From: Flavobacteriales bacterium
Lineage (GTDB): Bacteria > Bacteroidota > Bacteroidia > Flavobacteriales_F > PHOS-HE28
Direction: 5' to 3'
Assembly: GCA_016699575.1 (NCBI GenBank)
Contig: CP064979.1
Location: 2,728,001 to 2,792,000 of the forward strand
DNA length: 64,000 nt
A program made the position numbers and the translations under genes. The notes beneath the pieces were generated by a model. That model did no database searches. It was given only the letters and a program-made list of their open reading frames with translations, and was not told the origin of the DNA. Shown here in pieces: positions 42,495-50,502 of this stretch (its first letter is position 1; the number at the start of each line of letters is the position of its first letter).

Positions 42495-43763
42495 TTACAA
42501 ACGATCGCCGATGGTCGCGGCGATGGTGCGCGTGGCGCCGGCCTTTTCTTGCACGTAGTTGCGTGCCGCTTGCGAGGCGTTTGCGAGTGCTGCCGCATCG
42601 CCGAAGAGCGTTTCGAGCGGCGCCGCCAAAGTGCCCGCGTCGCGTACCTCGTGCGCTGCGCCTGCCGCTATCAAGCCTGCTGCTTCCGTGAACTTCACGT
42701 GCTTCGGCCCGAAGAGCACCGGCTTGCCCCACGCGGCGGCCTCGAGCACGCTGTGGATCCCATCGCCGAAGCCGCCGCCGACGTACGCCACATCGGCGTA
42801 CTTGTACAACCGGGCGAGCAGTCCCATGCGGTCCACCAGCAACGTGCCCTGTGCTTCGTGGCCCAAGGTGGCAGCAATGTTCTCCGGCGAGGATCCTTCA
42901 AGCTCGCTCCAACGCACCAGCGGTTTCGGGAAGCGCGCCTCGATGCGTTGCAGTTGTTCGGGCTTCAATTCGTGCGGCACCACCATCAGTTTGTACTGGC
43001 TGGCGCTCGGCTCTTTGCCGAGTGCTTCCAGCAACAGATCCTCATCGGCAGGCCATGTGCTTCCGCAGACCAGCACGCGGTGTGAGCCCCGGAATGCCGC
43101 AGCGATGGGCAGTGCTTCATCCGATTCCACGATGCGCAGCACGCGGTCGGGCCTTGTGTCGCCAACGGTCTCAGCGTTCGTGATGCCGATCTCAGCGAGC
43201 AAGCGGCGCGAGGCCTCGTCCTGGGTGAAGATGCGGGTGTAGCATCGGAGCATGCTGCGCCATGCAGCGCCGTACCAGCGGAAGAACAGCTGTCCGGGGC
43301 GGAACAAGGCGCTGATCAGGAACACCGGTGTGCCCGCCGCCTTCAATGCGTGCAGGTGGTGGTACCAGAATTCGTACTTCACGAACACCGTCACGCGTGG
43401 ATGCACCAACTCCACCAACCGCGATGCATTGGCAGCGCTGTCCGGTGGCAGGTATTCGACGTGCGTGGCGAGCGGGTGCTCTTTTCGCGCTTCATAGCCG
43501 CTGGGCGAGAAGAACGTAATGAGCACCGGCAGTCCGGGCTGCTTGCGCTTCAGTTCCTCCACTACTGGGAGTCCTTGCTCGAACTCGCCTACGCTGGCGC
43601 AGTGCATCCACACGCATCCCTGCAGCACATCCGCCTTTGACTGTAGCCGCTGCCAAGTGCCGCGCCGCCCTTCCACCCACGCCTTGGCCTTCGGGTTGAA
43701 CGGTGCCGCCGCCCGGATGCCCCAATGGTAGAGGCCCGTGGCGATGGTGTACAGCAACGGCAT
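42495..43763 (-). CDS. waaA: 3-deoxy-D-manno-octulosonic acid (Kdo) transferase
   Basis: Transfers Kdo from CMP-Kdo to lipid A precursor at the inner membrane, an essential LPS core step. This 422-residue GT-B protein begins with a membrane-anchoring helix (MPLLYTIATGLYHWGI), followed by the family motif ASVGEFEQG with the catalytic Glu, VFVKYEFWYHHL, VCGSTWPADE and YVGGGFGDGIHSVLEAAAWG near the C-terminus. The length is normal. A nearby outer-membrane protein gene lies 8 bases upstream on the same strand. Confidence 0.95.
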   Translation of the reverse strand: MPLLYTIATGLYHWGIRAAAPFNPKAKAWVEGRRGTWQRLQSKADVLQGCVWMHCASVGEFEQGLPVVEELKRKQPGLPVLITFFSPSGYEARKEHPLATHVEYLPPDSAANASRLVELVHPRVTVFVKYEFWYHHLHALKAAGTPVFLISALFRPGQLFFRWYGAAWRSMLRCYTRIFTQDEASRRLLAEIGITNAETVGDTRPDRVLRIVESDEALPIAAAFRGSHRVLVCGSTWPADEDLLLEALGKEPSASQYKLMVVPHELKPEQLQRIEARFPKPLVRWSELEGSSPENIAATLGHEAQGTLLVDRMGLLARLYKYADVAYVGGGFGDGIHSVLEAAAWGKPVLFGPKHVKFTEAAGLIAAGAAHEVRDAGTLAAPLETLFGDAAALANASQAARNYVQEKAGATRTIAATIGDRL

Positions 43764-43771
43764 GGGCCGGC

Positions 43772-44530
43772 CTAGTAGATGTAGAAATCGTCCGCCATCC
43801 GCTTGAAGATGGGCAGCGTCCAGCCCGCACGGATCCCGTAGAGCATGTCCTTGCGCGTGCCGGTTTCCGTGGTGCGCGTGTCGAAGTTGAAGGCCCGCAA
43901 CGGCTCGGTGAACCCCAAGATCGTCTCGAACGTGATCTGGAAGTTGATGAGCCGCTTGTTGCCGATGTGCTGGTAGCCTGCCGCGAGCGATACGTATGGT
44001 CCGGCCGCCAAGCGGTCATAGCCTTCCAGGTAGTCATACTCCAGCTGAGGTACCACGTGGTTCTGGGTTTCGATGCGGATCTTATGGCGCAGGTAGCCGC
44101 CGCCGAACTTCAGCAGCAGCCCGCTGTTGGGATTGGGCCCGGCCACCGGGATGATCTTCCCGAGGATGCCGCCCACATGGTAGCCGCGTTCATACACCAG
44201 CACGCTCGCCTCCTTGCCATCGGCATCACGGATGATCCCTTCGCTGTCGATGACGTTGCGCAACAGACCGTACTCCTCGACGTTACTTCCGAAGATGAAC
44301 CCGCCTTGGGCGCCGATGAGATAGTTGCTCTTGAACTTCACGTAGGCCTCCAGACCGATGTTGCTGTTGGCACCGAACCGCAGGTCCATGTCGCCCCCCG
44401 GCATCTGGTAGGCGTAGGATGCGGTGATGGGGACCATCACCACGGACGTATCCCTGTGGCTCTTCTGCCCGTAGCAGGGGGCCATTGCTCCGAGAAGCAG
44501 GAGGAGGAGATATGCGCGAAGCTGAAACAA
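43772..44530 (-). CDS. Secreted outer-membrane beta-barrel-like protein (TTG start proposed)
   Basis: A protein of about 252 residues. From MFQLRAYLLLLLLGAMAPCYGQ (signal peptide) it continues as a barrel-like sequence (YAYQMPGGDMDLRFGANSNIGLEAYVKF ... LLLKFGGGYLRHKIRIET ... MLYGIRAGWTLPIF). No ATG opens this frame near the signal peptide. A TTG complementary to 44528-44530 is proposed, because a TACTTTCG promoter element ends 7 bases upstream of it. Longer ATG starts would run back through the divergent aminotransferase gene. It lies directly upstream of waaA. No family was recognised. Confidence 0.65.
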   Translation of the reverse strand: MFQLRAYLLLLLLGAMAPCYGQKSHRDTSVVMVPITASYAYQMPGGDMDLRFGANSNIGLEAYVKFKSNYLIGAQGGFIFGSNVEEYGLLRNVIDSEGIIRDADGKEASVLVYERGYHVGGILGKIIPVAGPNPNSGLLLKFGGGYLRHKIRIETQNHVVPQLEYDYLEGYDRLAAGPYVSLAAGYQHIGNKRLINFQITFETILGFTEPLRAFNFDTRTTETGTRKDMLYGIRAGWTLPIFKRMADDFYIY

Positions 44531-44537
44531 AACGGGG

Positions 44538-44545
44538 CGAAAGTA
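44538..44545 (-). promoter_or_regulatory. Predicted -7 element TACTTTCG
   Basis: A TAnnTTCG match on the minus strand that ends 7 bases before the proposed TTG start of the barrel protein gene. Confidence 0.4.
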
Positions 44546-44628
44546 GCCGCGAAGGTCGCTGTGGAAGTCCCGTTGATAACGCGGGGAACACCGCTGCCCG
44601 TTGGGCCAAGTCCATGTTGGGGCGGGGA

Positions 44629-44636
44629 TATCTTCG
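44629..44636 (+). promoter_or_regulatory. Predicted -7 element TATCTTCG of the aminotransferase gene
   Basis: It lies 33 bases before the ATG at 44670 and is divergent from the element at 44538-44545. Confidence 0.4.
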
Positions 44637-44669
44637 CCCGCTTGTAAGCTGAAGACAAGCCTACGGAAC

Positions 44670-45818
44670 ATGGAAACGACCGCGCGCATGAAGCCCATCC
44701 AGATGGTGGACCTGCAAGGGCAGTACGAGAAGATCAAAGGCGAGGTGGATGCCGCGTTGATGGACGTGATCAAGAGCACCGTCTTCATCAACGGACCCGA
44801 GGTGAAGGAGTTCGAAAAGGAACTGGCGGCGTACTTGGGCGCGAAGAGCGTCATCGCCTGCGCCAACGGCACGGACGCCCTGCAAATTGCCATGATGGCC
44901 CTGGGCCTGCAGCCCGGGGACGAGATCATCACGTGCTCGTTCACCTTCGTGGCCACGGTGGAGGTCGTAGCGCTGCTCGGCATCACACCGGTGTTCGCCG
45001 ATGTGCTGCCCGGGACCTACAACATCGACCCGGCCGACATCCGTCGGAAGATCACACCGAAGACGAAGGCCATCGTGCCGGTGCACCTGTTCGGCCAGAC
45101 CGCCGACATGGAAGCCATCATGGACATCGCCAAAGAGCACAACCTGTTCGTCATCGAGGACAATTGCCAGGCCATCGGCAGCGACTATGCCTTCAGCAAC
45201 GGCCGCAAGCAGAAGAGCGGTACCATCGGCCACATCGGCACCACCAGCTTCTTCCCCAGCAAGAACCTGGGCTGTTACGGCGACGGCGGCGCGCTCTTCA
45301 CCAACGATGAGGAATTGGCGAAGAAGATCCGCCGCGTGTGCAACCACGGCAGCGATGTGCGCTACTACCACGAGGTGATCGGCGTGAACAGCCGCCTCGA
45401 CTCCATGCAGGCCGCGGTCCTGCGGATCAAGCTGCGGCAGTTGGACCAGTACGCCGCAGCGCGCAACAAGGCCGCAGCGCATTATGACGGTGCATTCAAA
45501 GGCATGGAGCACATCACCACACCGGCGCGCAGCAACAGCAGCTCGCACGTGTTCCACCAGTACACCATGCGCATCGGTGGCGGTCACCGCGATGCGCTGA
45601 AGAAGCACCTGGAGGCGAACGGCGTGCCCGCCATGATCTATTACCCCGTGCCCTGCCATTTGCAGAACGCGTACAAAAGCGTCCGCTTCCCGCAAGGCTC
45701 GCTGCCGGTGACCGAACAGCTCACCCATGAGGTGCTGAGCCTGCCCATGAGCACGGAGCTCGACGAACAACAACTTGCGCACATCACCACCACGGTGAAA
45801 AGCTATTTCAACCAGTAA
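44670..45818 (+). CDS. wbpE: DegT/DnrJ/EryC1/StrS aminotransferase, WbpE/WlbC-like
   Basis: A 382-residue PLP-dependent sugar aminotransferase. The family start is MKPIQMVDLQGQYEKIK (from the in-frame ATG at 44688, an equally possible start). It shows ACANGTDALQIAMMALGL, EDNCQAIGS and the PLP-lysine motif FFPSKNLGCYGDGGA. WbpE transaminates the 3-keto group of UDP-2-acetamido-2-deoxy-3-keto-glucuronate. The wbpB- and wbpD-like partners and a dehydrogenase lie at 11.6-14.7 kb, so the pathway is complete in the window but split. ugd follows 36 bases downstream. Confidence 0.88.
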   Translation: METTARMKPIQMVDLQGQYEKIKGEVDAALMDVIKSTVFINGPEVKEFEKELAAYLGAKSVIACANGTDALQIAMMALGLQPGDEIITCSFTFVATVEVVALLGITPVFADVLPGTYNIDPADIRRKITPKTKAIVPVHLFGQTADMEAIMDIAKEHNLFVIEDNCQAIGSDYAFSNGRKQKSGTIGHIGTTSFFPSKNLGCYGDGGALFTNDEELAKKIRRVCNHGSDVRYYHEVIGVNSRLDSMQAAVLRIKLRQLDQYAAARNKAAAHYDGAFKGMEHITTPARSNSSSHVFHQYTMRIGGGHRDALKKHLEANGVPAMIYYPVPCHLQNAYKSVRFPQGSLPVTEQLTHEVLSLPMSTELDEQQLAHITTTVKSYFNQ

Positions 45819-45854
45819 GACGGGCGCAACCAGCGCTACAACCACCAAGAGCAG

Positions 45855-47168
45855 ATGAACATTGCAGTCGTAGGAACAGGCTATGTAGGACTTGTCACGG
45901 GCACGTGCTTCGCCGAAACGGGCAACCACGTGATCTGCGTGGACATCGACAAGGAAAAGGTGCAGAAGATGAAGGACGGCAAGGTGCCGATCTACGAACC
46001 GCACCTTGACGTGCTCTTCGAGCGCAACATCCGCCAGGGCCGCCTGCACTTCACCACCGACCTGAAGACGGCGGTGGACAAGGCGCAGATCATCTTCCTC
46101 GCTCTGCCCACGCCGCCCGGCGAGGACGGCAGCGCCGACCTGAAGTACGTGTTGGGCGTGGCCGATGATCTGGGCAAGATCATGACCGACTACAAAGTGC
46201 TCGTTGACAAGAGCACCGTGCCCGTGGGCACCGCCGAGAAAGTGCACGCCGCCGTGGCCAAGCATGCCACGGTGCCTTTCGATGTGGTGAGCAACCCCGA
46301 GTTCCTGCGCGAAGGATTCGCGGTGGATGACTTCCTGAAGCCCGACCGTGTGGTGGTAGGCACCAGCAGCGACCGTGCAAAGAAGCTGATGGAAGACCTC
46401 TACAAACCCTTCGTGCGCCAGGGTAACCCCATCATCTTCATGGACGAGCGCAGCGCCGAACTGACCAAGTACGCCGCCAATGCTTTCCTCGCCACCAAGA
46501 TCACCTTCATGAACGAGATCGCGAACTTCTGCGAGGCCGTTGGGGCCGACGTGGACAAGGTGCGCATCGGCATGGGCACGGACAGCCGCATCGGCAAGCG
46601 TTTCCTCTTCCCGGGTATCGGCTACGGGGGCAGCTGCTTCCCCAAGGACGTGCAGGCACTGGCCAAAAGCGGTGCCGATGCGGGTTACGACTTCCGCATC
46701 ATCAACAGTGTGATGGACGTGAACGAATGGCAGAAGACCGCGCTCATGCCCAAGATCAAGAAACACTTCCGTGGTTCGTTGAAGGGCAAACGCTTCGCGT
46801 TGTGGGGCCTCGCGTTCAAGCCGGACACTGACGACATCCGGGAGGCACCGGCGTTGTACATGATCGACGCGCTGCTGGCCGAAGGCGCCACCGTGAACGC
46901 CTTCGACCCCGAGGCCATGGGCAATGTGAAGCGCTTGAAAGGCGATTCCATCGATTTCGCTACCGACGAATACGATGCGCTCAAGGGCGCCGATGCGCTG
47001 ATCATCGCCACGGAGTGGAGCGCCTTCCGCAACCCGGACTTCGCACGCATGGCCGAATTGCTGAAGAACAAAGTGGTGTTCGACGGCCGCAACCTCTTCG
47101 AACTGGACCAGATGAAGGCCCAGGGCTTCACCTACGTTAGCATCGGCCGCACAGCCATCACCGCATGA
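45855..47168 (+). CDS. ugd: UDP-glucose 6-dehydrogenase
   Basis: Oxidises UDP-glucose to UDP-glucuronate with two NAD. This 437-residue protein has the NAD site VVGTGYVGLVTGTCF at the very N-terminus, DKSTVPVGT, NPEFLREG, and the catalytic Cys in FPGIGYGGSCFPKD. It overlaps the next gene by 4 bases (ATGA), and that gene encodes the decarboxylase that uses its product. The three genes aminotransferase-ugd-decarboxylase probably form an operon for nucleotide-sugar supply. Confidence 0.95.
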   Translation: MNIAVVGTGYVGLVTGTCFAETGNHVICVDIDKEKVQKMKDGKVPIYEPHLDVLFERNIRQGRLHFTTDLKTAVDKAQIIFLALPTPPGEDGSADLKYVLGVADDLGKIMTDYKVLVDKSTVPVGTAEKVHAAVAKHATVPFDVVSNPEFLREGFAVDDFLKPDRVVVGTSSDRAKKLMEDLYKPFVRQGNPIIFMDERSAELTKYAANAFLATKITFMNEIANFCEAVGADVDKVRIGMGTDSRIGKRFLFPGIGYGGSCFPKDVQALAKSGADAGYDFRIINSVMDVNEWQKTALMPKIKKHFRGSLKGKRFALWGLAFKPDTDDIREAPALYMIDALLAEGATVNAFDPEAMGNVKRLKGDSIDFATDEYDALKGADALIIATEWSAFRNPDFARMAELLKNKVVFDGRNLFELDQMKAQGFTYVSIGRTAITA

Positions 47169-48157
47169 GCAAAGAACGCGTCCTCATTACCGGCGCTGCC
47201 GGTTTCCTCGGTTCACACTTGTGCGACCGCTTCATGGCCGAAGGCTACGAGGTGGTGGCCATGGACAACCTCATCACGGGCCGCCTGAAGAACATCGAGC
47301 ACCTCTTCGGCAAAAAGGGCTTCGAGTTCTACCACCACGACGTAAGCAAATACGTCCACGTGCCCGGCGAGTTGAAGTACATCCTGCATTTCGCTTCACC
47401 GGCTTCGCCCATCGACTACCTGAAGATCCCCATTCAGACCCTGAAAGTGAGCTCGCTCGGCACACACAACCTGCTGGGACTGGCCAAGGCGAAGGGCGCG
47501 CGCATCCTGGTGGCCAGCACCAGCGAGGTATACGGCGATCCGCAGGTGCACCCGCAGACGGAGGATTACTGGGGCCACGTGAACACCGTGGGCCCGCGCG
47601 GCGTGTACGACGAAGCCAAACGTTTCCAAGAGGCCATCACCATGGCCTATCACACGTACCACGGCTTGGAGACGCGCATGGTGCGCATCTTCAACACCTA
47701 TGGTCCACGGATGCGATTGAACGACGGCCGGGTGTTGCCCGCCTTCATCGGCCAAGCACTGCGCGGCGAAGACCTCACCGTGTTCGGGAAGGGGAACCAG
47801 ACGCGCAGCTTCTGTTACGTGGACGACCTCATTGAAGGCATCTTCCGTCTACTGATGAGCGACTACGCCGGCCCGGTGAACATCGGCAACCCGGCGGAGA
47901 TCACCATCGGCCAGTTCGCCGAGGAGATCATCAAGCTCACGGGCACCAGCCAGAAGGTGATCTACAAGCCTTTGCCACAGGATGACCCGATGCAACGCCA
48001 ACCGGACATCACGCTGGCCAAAAAGCTCCTGGGCTGGGAGCCGAAAGTCTCGCGTGCCGAAGGCCTGAAGATCACCTACGAGTACTTCAAGAGCCTTACC
48101 CCGGAAGAACTCCACGAGAAGGACCACAACACCTTCGAGGGGTACGTAAGGAAGTGA
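47165..48157 (+). CDS. UDP-glucuronate decarboxylase (UDP-xylose synthase)
   Basis: An extended short-chain dehydrogenase of 330 residues that converts UDP-glucuronate to UDP-xylose. Motifs are TGAAGFLGSHLCDRF (NAD), HFASPASPIDY, STSEVYGDPQVHPQ and the catalytic GVYDEAKRFQE, with the family stretch FNTYGPRM. It is coupled to ugd by a 4-base overlap, which makes the UDP-glucose to UDP-xylose route very plausible. The product would serve capsule, LPS or T9SS-linked glycans. Confidence 0.93.
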   Translation: MSKERVLITGAAGFLGSHLCDRFMAEGYEVVAMDNLITGRLKNIEHLFGKKGFEFYHHDVSKYVHVPGELKYILHFASPASPIDYLKIPIQTLKVSSLGTHNLLGLAKAKGARILVASTSEVYGDPQVHPQTEDYWGHVNTVGPRGVYDEAKRFQEAITMAYHTYHGLETRMVRIFNTYGPRMRLNDGRVLPAFIGQALRGEDLTVFGKGNQTRSFCYVDDLIEGIFRLLMSDYAGPVNIGNPAEITIGQFAEEIIKLTGTSQKVIYKPLPQDDPMQRQPDITLAKKLLGWEPKVSRAEGLKITYEYFKSLTPEELHEKDHNTFEGYVRK

Positions 48158-48160
48158 GGG

Positions 48161-48499
48161 CTAGCCGATCCTCAGCACGCTCACGGAGCGCATTTCCTGA
48201 TCGTGGAGGAAGTGCTTGATGCTCGCCTCGTGCTTTCGCAGCAGGTGGGCCAATTCAAGAGTGCCCGTGTTTCCCGTGCAGAGCAGGACGACCTTCGGAG
48301 GCGGGCCTTTGAGCGCGGCGAGGTCCTCGAAGTCCCGGTCGAATGTGACAATGCAAGAGCCTGTTGTTTCGGCGAACTTCCAGATGGATCGGTCCGGAGC
48401 GCCTTTCAACTTCCTGTCGCTCACATGGGCGCAACCCGGAAAGGAAGTCCGGAGCAACTTCACGATCCGGAACGAGATGTTCTGGTCGAAGAGCAGCAT
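48161..48499 (-). CDS. DUF5615 PIN-like protein (putative toxin)
   Basis: A 112-residue protein of the Mut7-C/DUF5615 PIN-like family. The start LLFDQNISFRIVKLL contains the conserved first Asp, and IVTFDRDFEDL contains the second acidic cluster; both would bind metal in a PIN-type nuclease. Its ATG directly follows the stop codon of the DUF433 gene. Such pairs are regarded as toxin-antitoxin-like modules, with the PIN-like partner as probable RNase toxin. Activity here is not demonstrated. Confidence 0.85.
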   Translation of the reverse strand: MLLFDQNISFRIVKLLRTSFPGCAHVSDRKLKGAPDRSIWKFAETTGSCIVTFDRDFEDLAALKGPPPKVVLLCTGNTGTLELAHLLRKHEASIKHFLHDQEMRSVSVLRIG

Positions 48500-48751
48500 T
48501 CAGGCTAGCGACCGGATATACCGCTCCCTGCGAGCGGCGTAATGCAGGCAAGCAAGAATGTCCTCCTCGTGCAGCTCGGGAAAGTCCTTGATAATGGCCT
48601 TGTGGGACATCCCTGAGGCAAGCCAACTCAACACATCTTCCACGGCAATGCGGGTCCCTCGCACGCACGGGCGGCCGAACCGCACACGTGCGTCCATGGA
48701 TATGCGCGGAGCGGAGCGGCTGTTCTTCATCGTGGAGCGAATGTAGGCCAT
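48500..48751 (-). CDS. DUF433 protein (putative antitoxin)
   Basis: An 83-residue protein with the DUF433 core: RISMDARVRFGRPCVRGTRIAVEDVLSWLASGM, then DFPELHEEDILACLHYA. DUF433 proteins contain a winged-helix-like DNA-binding fold and act as the antitoxin of DUF5615 partners. The stop (48500-48502) abuts the ATG of the toxin-like gene with no gap, so translation is probably coupled. The start is uncertain: 48751 (MAYIRS) is chosen; 48730 (MKNSRS) and an upstream GTG are alternatives. Confidence 0.83.
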   Translation of the reverse strand: MAYIRSTMKNSRSAPRISMDARVRFGRPCVRGTRIAVEDVLSWLASGMSHKAIIKDFPELHEEDILACLHYAARRERYIRSLA

Positions 48752-48804
48752 CGCATAGGTCAATGGGACTTCCTTTGCGCGCTGCACCCTGAAGCTTCGC
48801 CTCC

Positions 48805-49722
48805 TTGGACGACCAACCTGAAAAGCCTCTTCTCCCGCTCCGCATCGCCGGGGTTCCCGAGCCCTACAATACGCCGTGGCGGCTGGGCATTGACAGGCGT
48901 GCGTTCCTGCGCGCCGGCATCGATCTGCAATGGACCGACGTTGGTGAAGGCACCGGCCGCATGTGCCGCATGCTGGCCGCGGGCGAAACGGATCTCGCGG
49001 TGCTCGTGACGGAGGGTGCCGTCCGCGACATCGCCAACGGGGGAGAGGAGCGCATCATCGGCGCATGGGTGGAAAGCCCGCTCACGTGGGGCGTTCACGT
49101 TCCCGGCAACAGCTCCGTCCGGACGGTCGATGACCTGCGCGACGCGCCGTACTTGGTGAGCCGTATGAACAGCGGAAGCCATGTGATGGGCATGTTGCAT
49201 GCACAACGCCTTGGCCGCGCAACTACGTCTGCCGACTTCGAAGTGGTGAACGACCTGAGCGGTGCCTTGGCCCGCATGGCCGACGATCGTCCTTGTGCGT
49301 TCCTGTGGGACACGTTCGTGACAGCCAAGCATGTGACCAGTGGAACCATGCGGGTGGTGGACGAGTACCGCCCGGAGTGGCCCGCGTTCGTGGTGGTGGC
49401 GCGGCCTGAAGTAGTGGAACAGCATCCGAAGACCATCGCCACGGTGATGAAGATCGCACGCGACCAAGCGAGCGGTTTCGCCATCGGCAAGAACGCCGCG
49501 CAGGTGTTGGCCGATCGATATGGTGCCGATCCTTTGCACGCAGCCATGTGGTTGCAGCACACGAAGTGGTCGCACGATGGGGCGTTGCCGGAAAGTGCGG
49601 TTGCAACTGTGGCCAAAGCGCTGCACGGGGTTGCGCTGGTGCCGGGCACCGTGGATGAAGCGGTTGCGCGGGTGATGGCCAGCGTGGCCTATCCCGTTGC
49701 CCCCAAACGGGCCTCGCGCTGA
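48805..49722 (+). CDS. Substrate-binding-like protein without signal peptide
   Basis: A 305-residue protein resembling the periplasmic-binding fold of SsuA/TauA/Thi5-type proteins (LRIAGVPEPYNTPWRLGIDRRAF ... AGETDLAVLVTEGAV ... FLWDTFVTAKHV). There is no signal peptide or lipobox, so it is probably cytoplasmic, as in Thi5-like enzymes or sensor proteins. The only reasonable start is a TTG at 48805: a stop codon lies five codons upstream and the first ATG is deep inside the fold. Its 3' end overlaps the convergent gene by 34 bases. No transporter genes accompany it. Confidence 0.75.
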   Translation: MDDQPEKPLLPLRIAGVPEPYNTPWRLGIDRRAFLRAGIDLQWTDVGEGTGRMCRMLAAGETDLAVLVTEGAVRDIANGGEERIIGAWVESPLTWGVHVPGNSSVRTVDDLRDAPYLVSRMNSGSHVMGMLHAQRLGRATTSADFEVVNDLSGALARMADDRPCAFLWDTFVTAKHVTSGTMRVVDEYRPEWPAFVVVARPEVVEQHPKTIATVMKIARDQASGFAIGKNAAQVLADRYGADPLHAAMWLQHTKWSHDGALPESAVATVAKALHGVALVPGTVDEAVARVMASVAYPVAPKRASR

Positions 49723-50333
49723 TCCTGTACGGCTACGAAGAGCTCGGCGCCCTTGTCGGGCTTCACCAAGAGTGCGCCCATGCGTGGTGGTCCGAACAGG
49801 AACTCCTCGCCACGGTCGGTGGGTTGCAGCGCATAGACCATGCTTTCACCATCGAGCAAACGGTATTCGCAGAAGCGGGAGGCAATGAGCTCGTTGACAT
49901 CCACTTGGTACGAACGCCAGAACGCCGCCAACGTGCTGTAGCCTGCGTTCACCAGGTCCTCCATGGCCTTGCGGTGCTTCAGGCCGGGGTCGTAAACAGG
50001 ATGGTCCGTCCAATCGCGCGTTCCATCGAAGGTCATACGGTCCCAGCCCGGCACTTCCTGCATCAGCAAGGCATAGAGGTCAACCACATGTGCTGATCGT
50101 ACCATGATCAACTGCCTGCGGTGGTCATAGGTCAAATACACTCCACCGGCGGCCGTTGGCGCACATCCTTGGTAGCGCTCGAAGGGGTGCGGCTCGTGGG
50201 TCTTCTCCAGCAGCCCCAGGTCGATCAGGGGCAGCACATCGTACGACCCGAAGAAGTCGCTCAGCTCCACCAACCCCTGCTTGCGGCCGTGCTCAATGGC
50301 CGCCCACCGCTCCTCGAACGCCCCTTTCGACAT
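49689..50333 (-). CDS. Conserved-looking protein of unknown function
   Basis: A 214-residue, probably cytoplasmic protein (MSKGAFEERWAAIEHGRKQGLVELSDFF). It contains no signal peptide, membrane segment or motif that I recognise; the centre is rich in Asp/His/Tyr (VPGWDRMTFDGTRDWTDHPVYDP). The start is the ATG complementary to 50331-50333; upstream extension in the same frame runs antisense to the next gene's promoter. It overlaps the convergent substrate-binding-like gene by 34 bases. Confidence 0.7.
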   Translation of the reverse strand: MSKGAFEERWAAIEHGRKQGLVELSDFFGSYDVLPLIDLGLLEKTHEPHPFERYQGCAPTAAGGVYLTYDHRRQLIMVRSAHVVDLYALLMQEVPGWDRMTFDGTRDWTDHPVYDPGLKHRKAMEDLVNAGYSTLAAFWRSYQVDVNELIASRFCEYRLLDGESMVYALQPTDRGEEFLFGPPRMGALLVKPDKGAELFVAVQDQREARLGATG

Positions 50334-50426
50334 GGTGCGAAATTGGGACCGCCCGATCCGCTTGGAACCGCCATTTGACGCGGGTTTTACAACGTTCGTG
50401 TTGATCGACGGGCTAACATGGGAGTG

Positions 50427-50459
50427 TTGATCGGCTGTGGATATCACAGCCCATCTTTG
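50427..50459 (+). promoter_or_regulatory. Predicted promoter of the DUF6089-like gene
   Basis: TTG at 50427-50429, a 22-base spacer and CATCTTTG at 50452-50459 (one mismatch to TAnnTTTG). The ATG at 50503 lies 43 bases downstream. Confidence 0.45.
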
Positions 50460-50502
50460 CCCCCGGATACCTTTCCGCCGACCACCCACGTTGAAGCCCC
50501 GC

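Noticed and set aside
44661..46766. A 701-codon minus-strand open frame opposite the aminotransferase and ugd
   Set aside because: Both plus-strand genes have full catalytic motifs; the antisense frame has biased composition and no domain.
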